A program made the translations under genes and the position numbers. The notes beneath the pieces were generated by a model. The model had not been told where the DNA came from, ran no database searches, and worked only from the letters and a program-made list of their open reading frames with translations. A stretch of DNA of 64,000 nucleotides. It comes from an uncultured Pelagibacteraceae bacterium (GTDB lineage: Bacteria; Pseudomonadota; Alphaproteobacteria; Pelagibacterales; Pelagibacteraceae). Positions 27,418 through 36,344 of the stretch are shown piece after piece. Position 1 is the first letter of the stretch. The number at the start of each line of letters is the position of its first letter. Where the stretch lies: assembly GCA_902525355.1 (NCBI GenBank), contig CABZGO010000006.1:1-64000 (forward strand), read 5' to 3'.

Positions 27418-28023
27418 ATGTCAAATACTGTCCCATACTATGAGGACTTCTCTGAAATAAAGAAAAAAATTTGGTCAATGCTTGATGATGCGGTAACTAA
27501 TAGGTCATCACCTTTTCGAATTCCAGTTTTTGTTTGTGGTGATCAATCAGACTTTGATGGAAGAATTGTTGTTCTTAGAAAATCTGACCAATCAAATAAT
27601 CTTCTTCAGTTTCATAGCGATATAAGATCTGACAAAATTCCAAAATTAAAAAAAAATAAAAGTGCTGCTCTAATATTTTACGATAAAGAAGAAAAAATTC
27701 AGCTACGTGTTAAAGTTAATTGCATAGTCAATCATGATAATGAAATCACAGAGCAATCATGGTCAAAAACTGCTCACGTAAGTCGAAAATGTTATTTAGT
27801 AAACAATGGACCAGGAACAGAAACGGATGAACCAAGCTCAGGTTTAAGTGAAGATATTGAAAAATCAGGCTTTACGATGGAGCAAAGTGAAGAAGGTTAT
27901 AAAAACTTTACAGTAATACAATGTAATATTGAAAGTATTGAGTGGCTTTATCTTGCAGCAAAAGGTCATAGAAGAGCAAGATTTGATATTACAAATAATA
28001 ATCAAAACTGGCTAATTCCATAA
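27418..28023 (+). CDS. Pyridoxamine 5'-phosphate oxidase-fold FMN-binding protein
   Basis: The 201-residue protein fits the Alr4036-like split-barrel flavin-binding family: RSSPFRIPVFVCG at the start, GRIVVLRKSDQSNNLLQFHSDIRSDKIPKL, AALIFYDKEEKIQLRVK, and a C-terminal WLYLAAKGHRRARFD. It probably binds FMN and acts as a small oxidoreductase. It is not a clear PdxH, since the PdxH C-terminal signature is not recognisable. Likely co-transcribed with the dehydrogenase upstream and the small membrane protein downstream (2 bases). Confidence 0.75.
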   Translation: MSNTVPYYEDFSEIKKKIWSMLDDAVTNRSSPFRIPVFVCGDQSDFDGRIVVLRKSDQSNNLLQFHSDIRSDKIPKLKKNKSAALIFYDKEEKIQLRVKVNCIVNHDNEITEQSWSKTAHVSRKCYLVNNGPGTETDEPSSGLSEDIEKSGFTMEQSEEGYKNFTVIQCNIESIEWLYLAAKGHRRARFDITNNNQNWLIP

Positions 28024-28025
28024 AA

Positions 28026-28229
28026 ATGTTAAGTGGATTTATTATTGCTGTAGCACTTGTATTAGGTGGCTTAGCTGTAATGAGATTTGGTATTTTCCAA
28101 ATCAGAAAGTTTAAAAAAGGTGAAACTAGAGTTACTAAGAAAGTTAGTGAACAAATAGCTTTTTTAATATTTTTTGTAATTATTTTAGGATTAATTGTTT
28201 ATTCTGTTAATGATTTGCTTTTTAGATAA
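28026..28229 (+). CDS. Small two-helix membrane protein, unknown
   Basis: 67 residues with one hydrophobic helix at the N-terminus (residues 3-24), a basic loop (RKFKKGETRVTKK) and a second helix (about 46-62). It starts 2 bases after the FMN-binding gene and converges with the secreted protein gene at 28231. The tight spacing and clean two-helix pattern support a real gene, but I recognise no family. Confidence 0.6.
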   Translation: MLSGFIIAVALVLGGLAVMRFGIFQIRKFKKGETRVTKKVSEQIAFLIFFVIILGLIVYSVNDLLFR

Positions 28230-28230
28230 A

Positions 28231-29220
28231 TTAGTTTTCCTGATAAATTTCTAACTCATCTTCCCAAGATGCAGTAACATCTCTTCTAGCATAAAAACAT
28301 TGATATCCAATACCTTCTTCAGGTTCAAATTTATTATAGTCTTGTATGGTAACTTTCCATTTATCTTTTGAGAGGCAGGTAACTTCAAATGGGTCAAAAG
28401 GAGTATCTGAAGTAGGAGTAAAATAAACACTATCTTGCATATCTGGACAACTTTCAATGTCATGACCCCAATAATCATCATTCTTTGGATCTAAAGTATG
28501 ATTTGTTCCATCGCCTGACCTGCTCATCATATCTTTTGTTTTTTTAGTATTATGTCCTTCAATATAATTTGGCGAACATGTATAAATTCCTCCCATAGCA
28601 TGTAAAACCTCGTGTAAAATAAAATATCCAACCTCTTTTTTATTAAGTGGCCATTTTTTTTGATGTTTAGAAAATACATTGAATATTGGAAACCCACCGG
28701 AAAATGGCCAATCTTTATAACTAAAATCTCCAAAGTTAAAATAAATTTTTTTAGGATTATTCATACCACTGTTAATTATAGATCTTCCGAATACATTTGC
28801 ACAACTTCCCCATTTTGATTTTTTCATATCTTTTTTGGTTCTATTAACTCTAAGAAATGTAATATCTAGCTTTCCATCTTCACGTCTATCCCATTTTAAT
28901 TTCTGACCTTCACCATTATTAAAATTTGATTTTTTATTTGCTTTTGCAGTTTTCTTCAAAATCCAATTATCTGCAATTTCTACCCATTTTTCTACATCTC
29001 CATTTATATCCCCTTCTTTATCTTTAGAGTCCTTTAATAAAGTGTAAACAACATGAACTTGAAAATCATCATTAACATCTGGTTGATCCTCAAAAAATCT
29101 GCCCGGTTTTTTATCGCTATCTAAGACTACTGGAGTTGTGTTACTATCATAACATTTATCAGCATATGCATTTGAAATTATTAAAATAAATGAAGTAAGT
29201 ATTATTAATATCTTTTTCAT
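28231..29220 (-). CDS. Secreted putative HExxH metallopeptidase, paralogue 1
   Basis: Not a family I can name. A signal peptide (residues 1-20, NAYA before DKC) indicates export. The zinc-type motif HEVLHAMGG has H203, E204 and H207, with a glycine where metzincins have one. The third metzincin ligand (His/Asp three residues after the glycine) is absent: the position is Tyr. A histidine in EGHN and a possible Met-turn DMMS follow. It shares the blocks DQPDV, DINGD/DINGK and PTSDTPFDP...C with the next gene, so the two arose by duplication. Six or more cysteines suggest disulfides. Catalytic activity is inferred only from HExxH. Confidence 0.6.
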   Translation of the reverse strand: MKKILIILTSFILIISNAYADKCYDSNTTPVVLDSDKKPGRFFEDQPDVNDDFQVHVVYTLLKDSKDKEGDINGDVEKWVEIADNWILKKTAKANKKSNFNNGEGQKLKWDRREDGKLDITFLRVNRTKKDMKKSKWGSCANVFGRSIINSGMNNPKKIYFNFGDFSYKDWPFSGGFPIFNVFSKHQKKWPLNKKEVGYFILHEVLHAMGGIYTCSPNYIEGHNTKKTKDMMSRSGDGTNHTLDPKNDDYWGHDIESCPDMQDSVYFTPTSDTPFDPFEVTCLSKDKWKVTIQDYNKFEPEEGIGYQCFYARRDVTASWEDELEIYQEN

Positions 29221-29222
29221 CT

Positions 29223-30089
29223 CTAGAAATTATTGAACTCTTTATATCTATTATATGTACACCAAGTTCTTTTCTTTTTAATTTTTTTTAGTTTTTTATG
29301 AGAATATCTATCTCTCCATTCATAATTACTATCAGGAGAAATACCTCGCCCAACCTCTGCAGCCATTGCACATTTTAAGTAAACAGGATTAAATGGTGTA
29401 CTAGAAGTCGGTTCTAAAAAAACAGAGTCTTTAAAATCAGGACAAGTAGGATCTTTATGATTATATAATGATGAGCCCAAATTATACTTGTCTCCCCCAT
29501 CAGGCCCTCCAATTATTGTTCCAGACTTGTGTGATTTTTTAGCTCCTTTTGTGCATGGCCAAGCAAATCCATTTACATGCATTAATTCATGTAAGGTAAT
29601 TAGAATTCTTTTATTTTTACTTGGGTTATGTTTACTTTTTAAAAAAATATATCCATGATGCACGCTCCCTTGTCCACCATCCCTATGCCCTACATCTACC
29701 CATGCAAAATACAATTTATTTGGACTATTAAATCCTAATTTTGTTAAATAAGCGTCAGGATAGTTCATTCCATAATTTCCTTTATATTGTTTATCAAATC
29801 TAACAAAAGAAATATCCATTTTTCCATCTTCCCTTAAGTCATACCTAAACTTCTGATTACCCTTTGTCATTTCAAACATTTTTTCATTTGCTTCTAATAA
29901 CTCTTTCTCCATTTTTCCATTGATGTCCCATTCTCTATCCTCGCTATCTTTGTTTAAGAGATAAATAAAATGAACTTGAGGTTCATTAGTAACATCTGGT
30001 TGATCTTTAAAATATCTTCCAGCTTTTTCATCTGATGAAAAAACGGCATTTGAAAATAGGGAAAATACTATAATTAATATTTTAATCAT
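29223..30089 (-). CDS. Secreted putative HExxH metallopeptidase, paralogue 2
   Basis: A 288-residue exported protein (signal peptide about residues 1-18) paralogous to its downstream neighbour: GRYFKDQPDV, DINGKMEK, REDGKMDISFVRF, CPDFKDSVFLEPTSSTPFNP. The zinc-type motif is HELMHVNGF (H167, E168, H171). As in the paralogue, the usual third ligand position after the glycine is aromatic (Trp) and not His or Asp. No convincing Met-turn is visible here, so the second half differs. It overlaps the upstream secreted protein gene by ATGA and is followed 2 bases later by paralogue 1. Confidence 0.6.
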   Translation of the reverse strand: MIKILIIVFSLFSNAVFSSDEKAGRYFKDQPDVTNEPQVHFIYLLNKDSEDREWDINGKMEKELLEANEKMFEMTKGNQKFRYDLREDGKMDISFVRFDKQYKGNYGMNYPDAYLTKLGFNSPNKLYFAWVDVGHRDGGQGSVHHGYIFLKSKHNPSKNKRILITLHELMHVNGFAWPCTKGAKKSHKSGTIIGGPDGGDKYNLGSSLYNHKDPTCPDFKDSVFLEPTSSTPFNPVYLKCAMAAEVGRGISPDSNYEWRDRYSHKKLKKIKKKRTWCTYNRYKEFNNF

Positions 30090-30676
30090 TTAGATATGTT
30101 TTTATCATTCAAGCCTACCATCGCTTTTCCTGGAGCAAAAGTATAATCATTATCATCCATTAATTTTCCATTTTTTAAATTATATAATTTCCAATTAAAT
30201 TTAATATTGCTATTTTGTTTTTTTCCTAATTTTAAAATTGTTAATTCAATTTTTCTAGGTTTCCCTCCAGAAGACCCTTCAAAAGACCTAGTTTCTCCCT
30301 CTTTCCAAATTCCCAAGGGAAATTTACATCCATTTTCAATTATTCTACCACCACGTCTACTATCCCAAATTCTTCCTATGCATTGTCCATCGTTAGTTAT
30401 AGTAAATAGCTGGGTTTTGAGACCACTTTGCCCTTTTCTTGTTCTTTTATAAACTTTTATTTTTTCTCCAGTTTCTGGATGATACCAATCTTCAGGACCT
30501 ATAATTTCCTTTTTTTTCTTTTCGCCAAATATCAAATTAGCTTTTGTAAATTTAATTTCTGTATCATTTCTAATTTTTCCACCTGTGAAAAGCTCTAAAG
30601 GTATAAATCTTTCAAAGGCCTGAGAGAATTGAGTTGATAAAACTAATATTAATAAACTATAAAAAAGTTTTTTCAT
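30086..30676 (-). CDS. Secreted protein of unknown function
   Basis: The ORF track starts at 30706. I prefer the ATG at 30676, which overlaps the stop of the gamma-carbonic anhydrase-like gene as TAATG and leaves a clean signal peptide (MKKLFYSLLILVLSTQFSQA). The mature part (about 175 residues) has DWYHPETGEKIKVYKRTR, an NDGQCIGRIWDSRRGG segment and a beta-rich C-terminus. Two cysteines could form one disulfide. No family recognised. Overlapping starts and stops place it in one operon with the two HExxH proteins. Confidence 0.6.
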   Translation of the reverse strand: MKKLFYSLLILVLSTQFSQAFERFIPLELFTGGKIRNDTEIKFTKANLIFGEKKKKEIIGPEDWYHPETGEKIKVYKRTRKGQSGLKTQLFTITNDGQCIGRIWDSRRGGRIIENGCKFPLGIWKEGETRSFEGSSGGKPRKIELTILKLGKKQNSNIKFNWKLYNLKNGKLMDDNDYTFAPGKAMVGLNDKNISK

Positions 30677-31188
30677 TAAAATATAGACTTTAAATATTTT
30701 TTCCAATTTTCTTGGTACCTAATAGCATTTTGTTTTACTGCTTCAATTTCATCATCAGTTAACTGACGAATAATCTTTCCAGGTGATCCCATTACTAAAG
30801 AATTGTCGGGAATTTCTTTATTTTCTGTAATTAATGATTTAGCTCCAATGATACAATTTTTTCCAATTTTTGCTTTATTGAGAACTACAGCTCCAATACC
30901 AATTAAAGAATTGTCATCAATCGTGCAGCCATGCAGCATTACTAAATGACCTATGGTTACATTCTTCCCAATTATTAATGGGTAACCTGGGTCAGTATGC
31001 AAAACACTTCCGTCTTGAACATTTGACCCCTCTCCTAAATGAATATTTTCTATATCACCTCTTAATGTTGCATTAAACCAGACACTAGAGTTTTTTTCTA
31101 ATGTTACATCACCAATTATAACAGCGTTTGGCGCTACCCAATTTTCGCCAAGGTTTTTTGGTTTTTTATCTTTTAAATCGTAAAACAT
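30676..31188 (-). CDS. Gamma-carbonic anhydrase-like hexapeptide protein
   Basis: A 170-residue left-handed beta-helix protein of the YrdA/CaiE/PaaY group. The metal-binding histidines of gamma-carbonic anhydrases are present in VLHTD and TIGHLVMLHGC. The C-terminal helix has PGKIIRQLTDDEIEAVKQNAIRY. These proteins bind zinc or iron, but many lack measurable carbonic anhydrase activity, so the reaction is uncertain. It is the first gene of the operon with three secreted proteins, and is divergent from the thioredoxin-like gene (20 bases). Confidence 0.85.
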   Translation of the reverse strand: MFYDLKDKKPKNLGENWVAPNAVIIGDVTLEKNSSVWFNATLRGDIENIHLGEGSNVQDGSVLHTDPGYPLIIGKNVTIGHLVMLHGCTIDDNSLIGIGAVVLNKAKIGKNCIIGAKSLITENKEIPDNSLVMGSPGKIIRQLTDDEIEAVKQNAIRYQENWKKYLKSIF

Positions 31189-31208
31189 AAATTATATAGT
31201 CTTTTAAC

Positions 31209-31763
31209 ATGGCATTAACTAAAACACCAATATGTGACTTCGGCAAAAAAGCTGACAACTTTGAACTCAAATCTATAGATAATAAAATAATTTCCTTGAA
31301 TGATGCAAGGGGTGAAAATGGAACACTAATAATGTTTATCTGTAATCACTGTCCATATGTTTTGGCTGTTATAAAAAATGTTGTAGAAGACTGTAAAGAG
31401 TTAGAAAATGATGGAATTAAATCTATTGCAATAATGTCAAATGACCCCAGTAGATATGAAGAAGATTCATTTGATAACATGATTAAATTTTCAAAAAATA
31501 ATGATTTTAATTTTCCATATTTAATAGATGAAACTCAAGAGGTGGCTAAAATTTATGGTGCAGTCTGCACTCCAGATTTTTTTGGTTATAATAAAAATCT
31601 TGAACTTCAATACAGAGGTAGAATTAGAGAATTAAAAAATTTAAAACCTATTCAGACTGGTGATAGTGAACTTAAAAATGCTATGAAAATGATTGCAAAA
31701 ACTGACAATGGTCCAAATGAACAATTTCCTAGTATGGGCTGTAGTATTAAATGGTTTAAATAA
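31209..31763 (+). CDS. Thioredoxin-fold redoxin (AhpC/TSA-like)
   Basis: A 184-residue redoxin with the CxxC motif CNHCP (C45, C48) at the start of the first helix, followed by the characteristic APR-like NDPSRYEEDSFDNM and a cis-proline region GAVCTPDFFGY. This is the thioredoxin-like PRX-type family that often carries CNHCPYV. It lacks a signal peptide, so a cytoplasmic thiol reductase or peroxidase role is likely. The GT4 gene begins 3 bases after its stop. Confidence 0.85.
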   Translation: MALTKTPICDFGKKADNFELKSIDNKIISLNDARGENGTLIMFICNHCPYVLAVIKNVVEDCKELENDGIKSIAIMSNDPSRYEEDSFDNMIKFSKNNDFNFPYLIDETQEVAKIYGAVCTPDFFGYNKNLELQYRGRIRELKNLKPIQTGDSELKNAMKMIAKTDNGPNEQFPSMGCSIKWFK

Positions 31764-31766
31764 TTA

Positions 31767-32849
31767 ATGTATTTAATAATAACTAGAACTTTTCCTCCTG
31801 AATTAGGAGGTATGCAAAATCTCATGTGGGGATTAACAAGGTCTCTTTCAAAACTAAATCTTATAAAGGTTTTTGCAGATTATCATGAAAATCATGAGGA
31901 GTTTGATAGGTCAGTTTCATTTTCAATTGAAAGAGTAAGTGGAATGAAGCTTATTAGAAAATATAGAAAATCTTATTTAATTAATGATTATCTTGAACAA
32001 AATAATAATGTTGAGTGTATTATTGCTGATCATTGGAAAAGTTTAGAACTAATTAAAACAATTAAAAAAAAAATCTGTTTAATTCATTCTAAGGAAATCA
32101 ATCATCCAAAAAGTTCTATATTAAATAAGAAAGTTTTATCAGTTTTAAATAATGTGGATCATATTGTTGCTAATTCAAATTTTACAAAAAATTTGGCTGT
32201 TGATCTAGGAGTAGATGAAAAAAAAATTGTTGTTATAAACCCAGGGATTGATCCTGTAGTTGAAGTTCCAAAAAAATATTTAGATGAAGCTGAAGAAATA
32301 TTAAAAGGTAAGAAAAATAGACTAATTACGGTGTCAAGATTTGATAAAAGAAAAAATCATGAAAAAGTAATTATGGCTATTAGAAACCTTAAAGAAATTT
32401 ATCCAGATATAATTTATACATGTGTAGGATATGGTGATGAGGAAGAGAAATTAAAAAAATTAGTTATAGAACTTAATCTTAATGATCAAGTAACTTTTCT
32501 TAAAGATATACCAATAAATTTAAAGAATGCTCTAGTAGCTAAATCAAATATTTTTGTAATGCCATCGATAATTCACAAAAAATCTGTAGAAGGTTTTGGT
32601 ATAGCTTATGTTGAAGCTGCCCAATATGGCATACCATCTATAGGAGGTAAAGATGGAGGAGCTTCGGATGCAATAATTCATGAAAAAACTGGTTTAATAT
32701 GCGATGGTAACAAACTAGAGGAAATTTACTCAAGTATAGACTCTCTTTTTAAAGAAAATAAATATGTAGAATTCGGCAGAGAAGCAAAAAATAATTCTGT
32801 AAACTTTCTCTGGGATAAGGCAATTGAAAAATATAAAAGAATCCTATAA
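31767..32849 (+). CDS. GT4-family glycosyltransferase
   Basis: A GT-B fold glycosyltransferase of 360 residues. It starts ITRTFPPELGGMQNLMWGL (acceptor-side glycine-rich loop), has TVSRFDKRKNHEKVI at the beginning of the donor domain, and the GT4 E-x7-E motif region EGFGIAYVEAAQYGIPSIGG. It probably adds a sugar to a lipid or surface glycan at the inner membrane. Acceptor and donor are unknown. It lies between the redoxin and a four-helix membrane protein on the same strand. Confidence 0.88.
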   Translation: MYLIITRTFPPELGGMQNLMWGLTRSLSKLNLIKVFADYHENHEEFDRSVSFSIERVSGMKLIRKYRKSYLINDYLEQNNNVECIIADHWKSLELIKTIKKKICLIHSKEINHPKSSILNKKVLSVLNNVDHIVANSNFTKNLAVDLGVDEKKIVVINPGIDPVVEVPKKYLDEAEEILKGKKNRLITVSRFDKRKNHEKVIMAIRNLKEIYPDIIYTCVGYGDEEEKLKKLVIELNLNDQVTFLKDIPINLKNALVAKSNIFVMPSIIHKKSVEGFGIAYVEAAQYGIPSIGGKDGGASDAIIHEKTGLICDGNKLEEIYSSIDSLFKENKYVEFGREAKNNSVNFLWDKAIEKYKRIL

Positions 32850-32858
32850 AATTTATTT

Positions 32859-33281
32859 GTGATAGATAAATTTAATAATGTTTGGTATTTACTTATATTT
32901 CTAGTCCATTTTATTGGTATTGGAGCTTACGCTTATCAAACAATTTTTCAAACTAGAAAATTTTGCACAAAGTTTGAAATTGATGATTCAGCATTTACAA
33001 TTGTTAGATTTGTTGGAGCAATGTTTTTAGGTCAATTAATTATGGCTCTTTATATATTATTTTTAAGAAGGAATGGTGTTGTTGCAGCTGGGTCCTTTTT
33101 TAATTTAGTTTTTCTAACAAATCTGTGTATTTATCTTGTAAATTCATATTCAATATTGATTGATAAAACTGGCATAAAATCACCCGAGAGAGCCAGAGAA
33201 GGAATCATAGCTCCATTGTTTTTTTCAGCAACCAGCGCAATTTTATGTTATGGGCTTGCTGATAAGATTTACGGATATTAA
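32859..33281 (+). CDS. Four-helix membrane protein, unknown
   Basis: 140 residues with four predicted membrane helices (about residues 8-28, 48-70, 73-95 and 112-134). The start is GTG, 9 bases after the glycosyltransferase stop. No closer ATG exists. I recognise no family. It could be an accessory of the upstream glycosyltransferase (inference from position only). It converges with tctA, leaving 6 bases between. Confidence 0.6.
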   Translation: MIDKFNNVWYLLIFLVHFIGIGAYAYQTIFQTRKFCTKFEIDDSAFTIVRFVGAMFLGQLIMALYILFLRRNGVVAAGSFFNLVFLTNLCIYLVNSYSILIDKTGIKSPERAREGIIAPLFFSATSAILCYGLADKIYGY

Positions 33282-33287
33282 TCAAAT

Positions 33288-34781
33288 TTATTTTTTTAAA
33301 CTTTTAAATAATTGCCAGCATACAATACTCAATGTAAGTATTAATATTATAAGTGTTAAAGGTCTACCCCATAAAAATTCCCATGATCCGTTGCTTAACA
33401 ATAAAGATCTTCTTAAATTCTCTTCCATTAAACCTCCAAGTACAAATGCGAGTATTAAAGGTGGCATTGGGAAATCATAAAGCCGCATAAAAGTTGCAAC
33501 AACTGCAATTCCAATCATTAAATAAATATCAAAATTATTAAATGACATTACGTAAATTCCTGTAATTGAAAAAAATAATATTAAAGGAATTAAGTAATTT
33601 TTTGGAACTGCTAAAATTCTTGCTATATATGGAATAAGAGGAAGATTTAATATTAATAATATAACCATACCTATATACATTGACATTATTATTGACCAAA
33701 ATATCTCTGGATTTGTCATATATAATCTTGGACCTGGTTGAACTCCAAAACCTAATAGTGCGCCCAACATGACTGCAGTAGTACCACTTCCTGGTATACC
33801 TAACGTTAACATGGGAACAAATGAGCCTGAGCATGCTGCATTATTTGCAGTTTCGGGAGCTGACAAACCATTTACACTTCCTTTACCAAATTTTTCTTTT
33901 TCTTCATCGTTAACTACATTTCTTTCCATTCCATAAGCTAAGAAAGATGCAATTGTTGCACCAGCGCCCGGTAATACACCAATTAAAAAACCTATTATTG
34001 ATGATCTAGGAATTGTTTTATACATTTTTGATCTTTCTTCTTTGTTAATTTTAATCGAACCAAGTTCTGTTAATGAAACTTGTTTAGCTGCGCTAGTTGG
34101 ATCATTTCTTTTTAATATAATTGTAAGTGCTTCACTCATTGCAAATGTTGCCATAACAATAAGAACAAAGCTAATTCCATCTGTTAAATTCATGTTATTA
34201 AATGTAAATCTGGTAATATCTGATAAGCTATCTTGACCAACAGATGCTAGCATTAAACCAAGTACTACCATCATCATAGCCTTTAAAAACTGTCCCTTAG
34301 AAGAAAACGCAGCTATAGCAGTCAGACCTAAAATCATTAACGCGAAATAATCAGGAGATCTAAAAGATAAGCTTACTTTAGATAAACTTGGAGCCATAAA
34401 TAATAAATATATTGCTGACAACGTACCACCAGCAAATGAACTCCAGGCGGCTATGGCTAAAGCTTTCCCTGCCTTTCCTTGTTGAGCCATTGGGTAACCA
34501 TCAAATGATGTTGCTACAGTTCCTGGAACACCAGGTGCGTTTAACAGTATTGATGATGTAGAACCTCCAAATACTGCACCATAGTAAACTCCTGCCATTA
34601 AAATTAAACCAGTTGCTGGATCAAAACCATAAGTAATTGGTATCATTAAAGCTATCGCTGTCATTGGACCAAGTCCAGGTAACATTCCAATAATTGTTCC
34701 AAAAAAACAACCAATCATTACCATTAAAATATTTTGAAGAGTAAGAGCTGTTGTTAAACCAATTAGTATCCCTTCAATCAT
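33288..34781 (-). CDS. tctA: Tripartite tricarboxylate transporter, large membrane subunit
   Basis: TctA of 497 residues with about 12 membrane segments. Family markers are the N-terminal GTIIGMLPGLGPMTAIALMIPITYG, the APGVPGTVATSFDGYPMAQQGKAGKAL block, and the internal repeat GVLPGAGATIASFLAYGMERN followed by ANNAACSGSFVPMLTLGIPGSGTTAVMLGAL. It drives cation-coupled uptake of the ligand caught by TctC. Its start overlaps the tctB stop by 4 bases. Confidence 0.95.
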   Translation of the reverse strand: MIEGILIGLTTALTLQNILMVMIGCFFGTIIGMLPGLGPMTAIALMIPITYGFDPATGLILMAGVYYGAVFGGSTSSILLNAPGVPGTVATSFDGYPMAQQGKAGKALAIAAWSSFAGGTLSAIYLLFMAPSLSKVSLSFRSPDYFALMILGLTAIAAFSSKGQFLKAMMMVVLGLMLASVGQDSLSDITRFTFNNMNLTDGISFVLIVMATFAMSEALTIILKRNDPTSAAKQVSLTELGSIKINKEERSKMYKTIPRSSIIGFLIGVLPGAGATIASFLAYGMERNVVNDEEKEKFGKGSVNGLSAPETANNAACSGSFVPMLTLGIPGSGTTAVMLGALLGFGVQPGPRLYMTNPEIFWSIIMSMYIGMVILLILNLPLIPYIARILAVPKNYLIPLILFFSITGIYVMSFNNFDIYLMIGIAVVATFMRLYDFPMPPLILAFVLGGLMEENLRRSLLLSNGSWEFLWGRPLTLIILILTLSIVCWQLFKSLKK

Positions 34782-35248
34782 CCCATTACTCCAATTGATT
34801 GTAGAAATGGATCTCTTAGATAAATATCAAGAACACCATGAAGCAAATACATAAACGCAGCTACAAAAGGGAAAGACAATAAAAACATTAAAAACCATCT
34901 TCTCTCTCCTAAAAAATAATATGATGAGAACAAAAATAATGATGTAGTTAAAAAATAACCAACTTTTAAAATTGTAGCACCATAAATTATCGCAATAACA
35001 ATAAGTAGCGCTGTCTTTTTATATTCTAAAGTTTTATGCTGAACTTTTATTGTATTTGGATCTGGTAAAATTAGTTTTAATCCTGAAAAAAAAAGGCCTG
35101 CATAACCTAGATAAATTGGAAATGTTCTTGCATTAAAGGGAGCATTTTCATCGAATGCAAAAACTTGAATTTGATAAGCTGTGTATAAATAAAATGCGGA
35201 AAATATAAAAAAGAGCAGTGATATAACTTTTGTAGTATTTATATTCAC
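34778..35248 (-). CDS. tctB: Tripartite tricarboxylate transporter, small membrane subunit
   Basis: A 156-residue protein with four hydrophobic segments in the TctB order (N-terminal helix, then APFNARTFPIYLGYAGLFFSGLKL, then two close helices GATILKVGYFLTTSLFL and FLMFLLSFPFVAAFMYLLHGVL). The start is GTG and lies inside the 5' arm of a terminator-like hairpin. No ATG is available near the N-terminus. This placement should lower its translation relative to tctC. Confidence 0.85.
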   Translation of the reverse strand: MNINTTKVISLLFFIFSAFYLYTAYQIQVFAFDENAPFNARTFPIYLGYAGLFFSGLKLILPDPNTIKVQHKTLEYKKTALLIVIAIIYGATILKVGYFLTTSLFLFSSYYFLGERRWFLMFLLSFPFVAAFMYLLHGVLDIYLRDPFLQSIGVMG

Positions 35249-35254
35249 TGCTCT
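35206..35254 (-). terminator. Terminator-like hairpin between tctC and tctB, overlapping the tctB start
   Basis: On the minus strand AGAGCAGTGA and TCACTGCTCT form a 10-base-pair stem, extended after a one-base bulge by TATAA/TTATA. Six T residues follow the stem. The tctB GTG start is inside the 5' arm (AGCAGTGAAT) and the T run lies within tctB codons. It has the form of an intrinsic terminator placed so that both transcription and translation of tctBA are reduced. Confidence 0.75.
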
Positions 35255-35275
35255 AATATTTAATAATCGTTAAGA

Positions 35276-36256
35276 TTATATAACTCCTAATTTCTTCATA
35301 AGAGCCGTCATTTCTTCAGTTTGTTTTTCTAAAAAAGAGACAAACTTACCCTCTGGATTGTAAATATTAACCCATGCATTTCTTGCTCTAACAGCCTCCC
35401 ATTCAGAAGTCTTTTGTACATCGCCTAACATTTTTGCAATTTTAGATTTATCCGCATTGCTCATTCCTGGAGGTCCAAAGAAACCTCTCCAGTTAACAAA
35501 TTGTACATCATAACCCTGTTCTTTAAGAGTTGGTGCATCTGGAGCATCAGAAACTCTTGACGGAGCTGTAATACCAATAATTCTTACTTGGTCTCTTGCA
35601 CCCATTAGTTCACCTAAACCAGTTGAGATAATTTGTGTTTCTCCAGATAATAGTCCGGCTAAAGCTTTTCCACCAGCGTCATAAGGAATATAAGCAACAT
35701 CATTTGGATTAGCACCAGCAGCTTGGAAAGCTAAAGCACCAATTAAATGGTCCATACTACCTCTTACTGATCCGCCAGCCATTTTAATAGAGCTTGCATC
35801 TTTTTTATACGCATCAACTACATCTTTGAAATTTTTATAAGGTGAATTTTTAGCAACTGCTATCGCACCGTAATCACCAATAACGCCAGCTATTGGCACA
35901 ACATCTTTGTATGATAATGTTCCACTTCCACTTACATAACCTTTATGTCTTGTAATTGATCTTAAAACTAATGGTGTTGATTGAACTAATACTGTATTAG
36001 CAGGCTTATTATTAATCATATAAGCTAATGCTTTTCCACCACCACCACCTGACATATTTTCAAATGATGCACTTTTTAACATTCCGGCTTTTGTTAAAGC
36101 TTCTCCAGTACCTCTAGCAGTTCCATCCCAACCACCACCAGCACCACCACCAATTACAAAGTGCAATTTATCAATTGCTATTGAACTAGTTGTTGTTGCT
36201 GAAAGTATAAGAATTGCAGAGAATAAAACTGAAATTATAGATTTAATTAGTTTCAT
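35276..36256 (-). CDS. tctC: Tripartite tricarboxylate transporter binding protein (Bug family)
   Basis: A 326-residue periplasmic receptor with a signal peptide ending near residue 27 (TTTSSIA before IDKLHFVIG). The Bug-family core is visible: GGGAGGGWDGTARGTGEALTKAG, the ligand-binding GGSVRGSMDHLIGALA, YIPYDAGGKALAGLLSGE and VNWRGFFGPPGM. Bug proteins bind carboxylates or amides, and the ligand here is unknown. AGGAG precedes the ATG. It heads tctCBA and is divergent from an AbrB-family gene. Confidence 0.92.
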   Translation of the reverse strand: MKLIKSIISVLFSAILILSATTTSSIAIDKLHFVIGGGAGGGWDGTARGTGEALTKAGMLKSASFENMSGGGGGKALAYMINNKPANTVLVQSTPLVLRSITRHKGYVSGSGTLSYKDVVPIAGVIGDYGAIAVAKNSPYKNFKDVVDAYKKDASSIKMAGGSVRGSMDHLIGALAFQAAGANPNDVAYIPYDAGGKALAGLLSGETQIISTGLGELMGARDQVRIIGITAPSRVSDAPDAPTLKEQGYDVQFVNWRGFFGPPGMSNADKSKIAKMLGDVQKTSEWEAVRARNAWVNIYNPEGKFVSFLEKQTEEMTALMKKLGVI

Positions 36257-36344
36257 TATTTTTTCTCCTATTATAATTATAATTAGTTATTAAACATAAA
36301 TTAAAATTCAGTGTCAATGAGGATTTATTATTTAAATATTAAAC

